Positions 57,446-64,000 of a DNA stretch of 64,000 bases are shown here, one piece after another (the stretch's first letter is position 1; the number at the start of each line of letters is the position of its first letter). Source of the stretch: Lasiodiplodia sp. COLG20 (lineage: Eukaryota; Ascomycota; Dothideomycetes; Botryosphaeriales; Botryosphaeriaceae); contig VNWV01000004.1 in the NCBI GenBank assembly GCA_009801085.1, positions 1,984,001 to 2,048,000 of the forward strand, given 5' to 3'. A program made the translations under genes and the position numbers. The notes under the pieces were generated by a model. It was not told the DNA's origin, made no database searches, and saw only the letters and a list, made by a program, of their open reading frames with translations.

Positions 57446-60051
57446 ATGAGCGATCAGGCGCCCTCGCTCAAACGGGTGCACACGGAAGAGGGCTCCATTT
57501 CTCCTCCGGCGGTGAAACGACGGCAACCGTCGACGACCACAAGTGCGTCTGAAATTAGAACGGCTGAGGTCAAGGGAGATCGACTGACACGAGCAACGCA
57601 GGCAAGGCCGTGGCGGACTTCTTCAAGCCATCTTCCCAGAAGCCGAAGCCTGCGGAAAGGATTTCGTGGGCCGTCGTCAAGGACAGCCTCCTCGTCGGAA
57701 AGCACCAAGCCGCCGACGCAATCCCAGCCACTGGGGCAGACCAGCCTCGCAGGATTGCTATTTTTGACCTTGTATGTACGAACGCCAACGCGTTTCAGCC
57801 GTCATCCGCCGCGCAGCATGGGTTGCTTGTAGGTGAGCGTCAGACTAACCCTTGCTCTCTATACTGCAGGATTCGACCCTCATTAAGACAGCATCCGGCA
57901 ACAAGTTTGCCCGCAATGCCACGGATTGGCAGTGGTGGCATGCAAGTGTGCCCACAGTGCTGCGGAGGCTGCACGACGAAGGGTACGTATGCACGCCATT
58001 GTCTCAGGTGACGAACACTCCATCTGCTTTTCATTTACCCCTCTCTTTGTGCCACCACTAGCTGAAGCTAATGTGCTTTTATCATTGTCAATATGCAGCT
58101 ACCTTATCGCCATAGTGAGCAACCAGAGCGGCATTTCCCTAAAGAGCAACAATTCGAAGGCTCCCAAGGCAGATCTCAAGAGGCTATCGGACTTCAAGGC
58201 CAAAGCAACGGCGATCATAGCCCAGCTGGACCTGCCCATAAGCATCTATGCAGCCACCGCCAAGGATGAATTCCGCAAGCCCCGCCCCGGCATGTGGCGC
58301 CAGCTGCTGCATGACTATGGCCTGGAAGATGCATCTGGAGCCGTCGATCTGGAGAAATCTCTCTTCGTTGGAGATGCGGCCGGCCGATCTAGCAGCACGA
58401 CCAAGGACTTTTCATGTTCCGACAGGTTCGTACGCCCCGAGAAACGGCCTTGCATCTGCCGTAGCAGAGTCCCCACTGACCGTCGGCGGTGGCAATAGGG
58501 ACTTTGCAGCAAACATAGGCATTCCGTTCCACACACCGGATGAGTACTTCCTGGGCGAGGAGCCGAGGCCCTTTGTTCGAGACTTCGATCCAGCCAAATT
58601 TCTGGGTCAGGTGGCTGGAGCCGCAACTGATGCTGGTAAGCCCTCCCCTGTCGGCCTGTTGCTTTTTCCCGCTGCGCCGGCACAGAGTGAAGCAGGGAAG
58701 TAGGTCTCACAATAGTGTGCTTCTAGTGCCGCTCCTATTCACCAAGAAGAACCCCCTCGACATCGTGATCCTCTGCGGTAGTCCGGGCGCAGGTAAATCC
58801 ACCTTTTACTGGAAGCATCTGAAACCCCTTGGCTACGAGCGAATCAACCAGGACATTCTGAAAACGGTACGAGCTGTCGTGTTCCCTTAAGCCCGCCTTC
58901 CACCACGTCTGCCGCATATAAGCTTGATGGGGGCCGCCGCACGTTCTGTGCAACCCAATTCTGCAGAGAACGGACTCTGCGAGATGCAAGTGCGGCACAG
59001 ATGTACACTTGACTGACAGCTCTGCACGCAGCGTGACAAGTGTCTGAAGGTCGCAGCCGAGCAACTTGGAAAGGGGGTGTCCGTGGCCATAGGTGAGTGA
59101 GACTGTTTTCGCCGAGAAAAGGAGGAGCATCGGGGAAGGCGGCAAACAAATGCAGATGCAAAGGACAACGCAGACTAACCCATGGCACTCCGCCTATCAG
59201 ACAACACGAATGCAGACCCCGAGACACGTGCCCACTGGGTACTACTGGCAGAGAAGTACGACGTGCCAATCCGATGCGTCCTTTTCACAGCAACAGCGAA
59301 GCTGTGTGAGCACAATGATGCCGTCAGAGCGTTGAGTGGGGAGGTAAGATCGTGGCTCATTCTCTTTGTCTCCCTTTCCATGTTGCCTGGAATTTGCTCC
59401 CACTCCCTTCTGTTGTCAGACCATCCCGTGAGGCGTCTCCTGTGCCACGCTCTGCTTTCCTGCATAGCCGTTGCAGCATGACGGTACAAACCCGGTTCCC
59501 CGTCAGTCATTCACAGGAGCCAGGATCCCAGGATCTCAACGCCTCACGGCGGCTGTGCACATGACACCACCTTGTCTTTCAGCCAGGTCTCGATCCAGCT
59601 CACCGCCGAGCATGCTCGAAACTGAGCGGATGTCGTGAATGCGATCGCGAATACGGCAAGAGCTGACATGAACGTGCACAGACGTTGAATCCCGAATCCC
59701 GTACTGTACTGCCAAAGCTAGCCTTCACCTCGTTCGCCTCCCGGTACCGCGTCCCACAGCTCAAAGAAGGGTTCCAAGACATTACCAAAGTCGACTTCAC
59801 GGTAAGTATCCACTACCTTCCGGACTCTGAGCTTGCTTTTGTCTGTATGCCTATTTTGAGCACACTCGAGACCTTTTCCGGTCTTCCACAAGATTCATTG
59901 CGTCGTTTCACCTCCGACGTAGGGTATACCAAGCATTGCAGCGGTGACACCTCAGCAAATTATCACGTGTTTTCAACTGACATCCTTCACACAACCGCAG
60001 TTCGAAGGCAGCGAAGAGGACCGCAAAGTCTGGAGCCAATACTGGATATGA
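57446..60051 (+). CDS. pnk1: Bifunctional polynucleotide kinase / 3'-phosphatase
   Basis: Nuclear DNA-repair enzyme that restores 5'-phosphate and 3'-hydroxyl ends at strand breaks. Ten exons: 57446-57542, 57602-57771, 57870-57982, 58099-58425, 58499-58635, 58727-58866, 59032-59092, 59201-59343, 59682-59801 and 60001-60051, giving 452 residues with all phases consistent. The phosphatase half has the HAD signature DLDST (Asp 88 and 90), split by intron 2, then IVSNQSGI, KPRPGMWRQLL and LFVGDAAGR. The kinase half has the P-loop GSPGAGKS (residues 299-306), INQDILKT, VAIDNTNADPETR, and TLNPESRTVLP through LKEGFQDITKVDFTF. It lacks an FHA domain, as in fission yeast Pnk1. A PIP-box-like ADFFKP motif follows a basic N-terminus. 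Intron 8 is long (338 bases). Confidence 0.94.
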
Positions 60052-63000
60052 TTCAAACTGCGCCACGGCTAGACTGGTGCAATTCTAGACCACTATAGTG
60101 CTTTAATATACGGCAGATCGGATCGTTGTTGGTTTCGGGGCGGCCGACCCAAGGACCTGGAATTGCGCCGTCCGATCCCATCGATCCCCCTGCGATGGGC
60201 GCGTTTCGAAACTGACGATCAAGGGATCCTGCTTTCCACTGCGTACCCTGCGTCTCGAGGCCATCCTGCTTGGGTTTGCGGTTGCTTGCGTTACAGTGTG
60301 CCATCTAAACTTCTGCCGAGAATGGGAAGAGGGCGACGATCATCTTGGTGGATGGTCGGTGGTGGTTCGAGACCATCTTTTGCACAACTTTTTGCACAAC
60401 TGCTTCGCAGATCACGTTGAAGCATCGGTGCGCGGTGGCGCTATGAAGGATGGTTCCGGCCAAAAAGAAAAAAAAAGTTTTTCCTTCCATCCTTCTCTTG
60501 CGCATAATTAGTACAAGAAACAAATGACAGACCTACGAGAACCCAATACTGTTACGAAGTAAAGACTCCAAAGGCGATCAATTTGTGATTGGCCAGCAGG
60601 AGCAGTTTATTATTAATAAGCACGTGAAAAGACTTCTACGCACCAAGAGGAAGGCCTGCCGGTGATTACTATTGATCGCTTGGCGAAAGGTAGGATTGGT
60701 GGGGCTCAGTGGTTCTAATTGAAAATAGAAAGCTGCTGACAAGCTTCAACTAATCATCCCATTTCCTTTTGTCTCCGCTCTCTATCTACCCTTGGTATGG
60801 TCCCATTTCTTTTTTTTATCATTTCTTTCCCTCTTTCGTCCCCTCCATTGGTGAGTGGGTCTTGCCTTGGCGGGAGCGGATGCAGCCGGGTCCTACCTCA
60901 CGAGTGAAGGAGATATGTCGGGGAATTCACAAGGTTGAACTCCCGCAAGCTTCCTGCGAGCTCGTTCTCCATTTTTTCTTTTTGTTTTTCCTTCTTGGGG
61001 AGGGGATGGCGGAAGTAACATGTGGGTATTGCTTTTGTAGGAAGAAAAGACCTGAGTACTTGCGCCATGCTTGCTAATATTCAAGCTGCTGTTAAGCGTT
61101 GATGGAGTTTCTTTTTCTCTTTTTCCGTTGTCTGGTGAGATTTGCATAACTTGCTACCTCGTTTTCGGCTGTTTCGGCATTGTGGGCCTTTATGCACCGC
61201 GATCTCACTGTCCGATGCCGAGGGCTTGGAGCGAAGAGACTGCCTCACGGAAGCCGAGGATATGTGTATGCGTATGTATGTACAGTGGTGGGTCTGAAGG
61301 ATCGATCAATAGATTGTGCTGCCGATGGATTGCATACATTCATATGCGCGCAGGATTGGTGCAGGAAGTTGGGTCTGCTGTCTTGCTCTATGAAGGTAGC
61401 ATTTTGATGATGGGACGCAAAAGGTGGGGCTGACTTGGCAGGCGAGAGAGAGAGAGAAAGGGTGGGATGAGGAGCGAGTCGTGTGGAGAAAGCCGATTAT
61501 ATTGGGGCTTCTCCGCTGCAGAATCGTGAAGAAAGGAAAGAGTCGAGGTGGGTATGCAGCCGGATGGTCTCGAATGCGCTGCATTTGATGCTCTGCAGAT
61601 GGTGTCATTCGACCCACACACTGGTGCGTGCGTATTGGATGAACATCGCCACATGCTTGCTGTGCTTCGTATAGAGGCAACTACCTATTCCCTCTGATCG
61701 GGATTGCGCAATCACGCACGGCCATTTGTTCCGATGCCGAGAAGCTCACCTCGATTGTAGGGGGCAAGAGACAGCGCAATGTGGTATATGCTTTAGGAGG
61801 CCTTGCATATGGACGCTCTGTGCCCTGTTTTTTTTTTTGTCTTTATTATGTCATAGGTTCAGGCAGCAAGGAGACACGCGAGTAATATTCTAGACTGTGC
61901 GCGAGTCATCGCTTCCTCGGTCCCTCGGACTATCGGTTCAGCATATGGGTTGGGTAAGGGAGCATGTGTGGGGATATCATATGCTTTCCTCTGGCTGGCT
62001 GACCTCGGTGGACACTGAGCTTTTTCCATTGGTTGATCAGACCTGCGCAAAATATTGTTTTATTTCGCTTAAACAACCTCTTCCATCGAATGCCAATTGT
62101 CTTTCACGTGCTTTGGCCGATGCCCTCGCTCTTTTCTCGAAAGGACCGTCAGATATGCAGGACAAGTCCGAAGCGAAAAACAAGTGGAGAGGCAGAGAGG
62201 GAGAGAGGCAGCGGTATACTCCGAATATCCCATCACCGGCCTGGATGCATGAACATCAGCGCCTGAAGCGGTATATGCAATCCCGTCACGCTTAGATCAA
62301 ACAAGGTTTCTGCCTAGCTATGAATAGTGTTGGGTCACCAACGTTTCCCCAGTCCAAATTGAGGAAAGGACGGAGGAGAAGGAATTAGAGTAAAACCAAC
62401 GGTCTATTGCTTCTGTCCGGGGCGCTTCTCGCTACCAAGGCTTCTAGGAGAAAGAAGGTTCTGAATTCTCTTCACCCTGCAGGGACTCTGCGTTTGGCAT
62501 TGTGTGGTACGCGGTAGACTACGGGGGCGGATGACGGTTAGTTTACCATCTAGACTTACTGCCGCCGCCTCGTGGGATGGCGGCGGTAACGCAGGCACGC
62601 GCTCTAGTCCCGAGCACACGCCACGGCTACCAAACGGCTACGGCTCCCCAATCCACTTTTCCTGTCTACGCGGTTACATCTCCGCCGGTCGGTCTTTTTT
62701 TTTTTTTTTTTCGTCGCTAGGGCGAGCCGTAGGGAAGGGAGAAGAATGTGGGGCTTGGCGGCGGGGTCTCGAGCCGCCTCGCCGGCGTAGGGCGATGAGG
62801 AAACCACACACAAAGGAAAATAAAATTGAGGAGTAAAGGCCGATCAGATGCAGGCTGCTTGGTACTAAGAACTAGCAGTGTCCTTATTCAACAACGCGCC
62901 CATCGTGACCGGTGCCTTGGACTCGGAAATAGTTATGCATGTTGGAGGGATAAAAGGAAAAACACGACAAAAAGCCATCGTACCATGCGTTTACCTGAAC

Positions 63001-64000
63001 AGGCAGTCCCGTGACGCGAGGCGCTAATTGTCGCTTTTTCCTTGTGCATCATGATGACTGTTTGATTTTCGTTTTTTCCGCCCAGCTCGATTCCTGACGC
63101 GCGGCGTCGTCCGTTGTCGTCGTCGTGAGATGCCGTCCTGTCAAGTCTAGCGGATGCAGAAATGCGACGTGCAGTTTGCGCGTCAGGGCTGCGCCTTGCA
63201 CGATTGTTGATGATGACAGCATGGCGGGACGGGGGGGATAGCGGAAAGAGAAAAATTGGGCTTTTTGGCGGAATTCATACTGCATTTGGACAAAGTGGGT
63301 TGACGGCCTTGCGGCACGGTAGATGGATCGCAGGGCTGGAACACAAGGACACGGGCGCGCAGGGCTGTAGAAGAGAAAGAGACAACCATGTGTGGAAACG
63401 ATGGACGTGACGATAAAGCGCCGGTGCACGTGTATGGCCAATGACCCTGGAAGGAAGAATAGGCTGGTCAGGGCCGATGTACGTCCTGACCACGTACTAG
63501 AGACTGGTAGGCGGGTTGCATCGTCAATGACTTGGGTGTAGCTGTGCGTTGTTCCCCAGTAGGCGGTACCGGGGAAAAGCGTTGAGCGAGGATCACCGGC
63601 AGGCTTCTGCCGCGCGGATCATCCGCTGATTTACGCCGAGCATGAGGTGCTGTTTTCAACCTCATTTGGAGGAGAAAAGAGAACATGCATGATGGATCAG
63701 ACTATGGCGGCATATGAAGGAGCGGTCAGGTGGTCGAATCATGTTGAGTTTGCTTTTGCCTCTCCTGAACGGATATTCTGCAGTTGCGTGGTTTCAGTCG
63801 CCGAAATGTGGGGGGCGCCTTCTGTCTGAATCGTCACTTCGGAGATGGGGTGAAGGCGTAGGTGCATTTCGTAAGAGAGGGTATCCCCGAAAGAATATGC
63901 TGCGAGGATGTCACTTACAAGGTGGCCGTTGGACGAGCCCCATAAGCGATACGCCACAAAATGTGTAAGTGGGAGATTGCCATCGACCACGGCGACCCGC
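60052..64000. other. Right flank, 3.9 kb, no gene recognised
   Basis: No coding model could be built here. The stretch is mixed in composition, with pyrimidine-rich plus-strand tracts (60800-60840, 60968-61000), T runs at 61828-61838 and 62695-62711, and a GAGA tract near 61446-61460. It may be the long promoter and leader of a gene beyond the window, a non-coding transcript, or plain intergenic DNA. Confidence 0.5.
62695..62711 (+). repeat. Homopolymer T tract (17)
   Basis: Seventeen consecutive T residues in intergenic DNA of the right flank. Confidence 0.9.

Overview
This window reads as nuclear DNA of a filamentous ascomycete (Pezizomycotina). The introns are short, mostly about 40-90 bases, with GT..AG ends. 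There are no operons, genes lie on both strands, and the predicted proteins are fungal: a Zn2Cys6 regulator with a fungal-specific activator domain, a fungal rhodopsin-type membrane domain, KGD4, MED18 and a SIW14-type phosphatase. The class is less certain; Dothideomycetes or Eurotiomycetes would both fit. Splice sites were placed by eye and every multi-exon model was checked for reading-frame arithmetic; no transcript data were available.

Layout, left to right. 1-4316 has no supportable gene and begins with an AT-rich block. 4317-5340 (-) is a SIW14/OCA-type phosphatase, divergent from 6303-7544 (+), a disordered conserved fungal protein. 8920-11206 (-) is the GPI-anchor mannosyltransferase GPI10 in five exons, divergent from 12438-16808 (+), a large CaMKK/Sak1-Ssp1-type kinase. 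18465-20480 (+) is a quinate-repressor-like protein built from AROM domains. 21394-24537 (+) is an eight-exon Zn2Cys6 transcription factor. 27765-30728 (+) is a Tcp11/SOK1-family protein with an IQ motif.

The middle is mostly on the minus strand. 31804-32813 is a protein made largely of simple-sequence repeats. 33147-34234 is an aldo/keto reductase with an in-frame TAG. 35472-38217 is a fusion of a seven-helix PTH11-like rhodopsin domain to a FucP-type sugar transporter. 41241-42802 is an orphan acidic/basic protein. 43725-44633 is a holocytochrome-c synthase. 46158-48686 is an unknown serine-rich protein. 49675-50838 (+) is delta-aminolevulinate dehydratase (HEM2).

50839-54742 is a long gene-poor stretch, AT-rich for most of its length. 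Then come 54743-55197 (-) KGD4, 55903-56747 (+) MED18 and 57446-60051 (+) a ten-exon polynucleotide kinase/3'-phosphatase. The last 3.9 kb has no recognisable gene.

Most loci are unrelated housekeeping or regulatory genes, and I see no secondary-metabolite or pathway cluster. The strongest candidate for something unusual is the receptor-like/transporter fusion at 35472-38217. Next come the otherwise intact aldo/keto reductase broken by a single stop, the degenerate AROM-like repressor and the repeat-built protein at 31804-32813. No tRNA, rRNA, CRISPR array or intact transposon was recognised.
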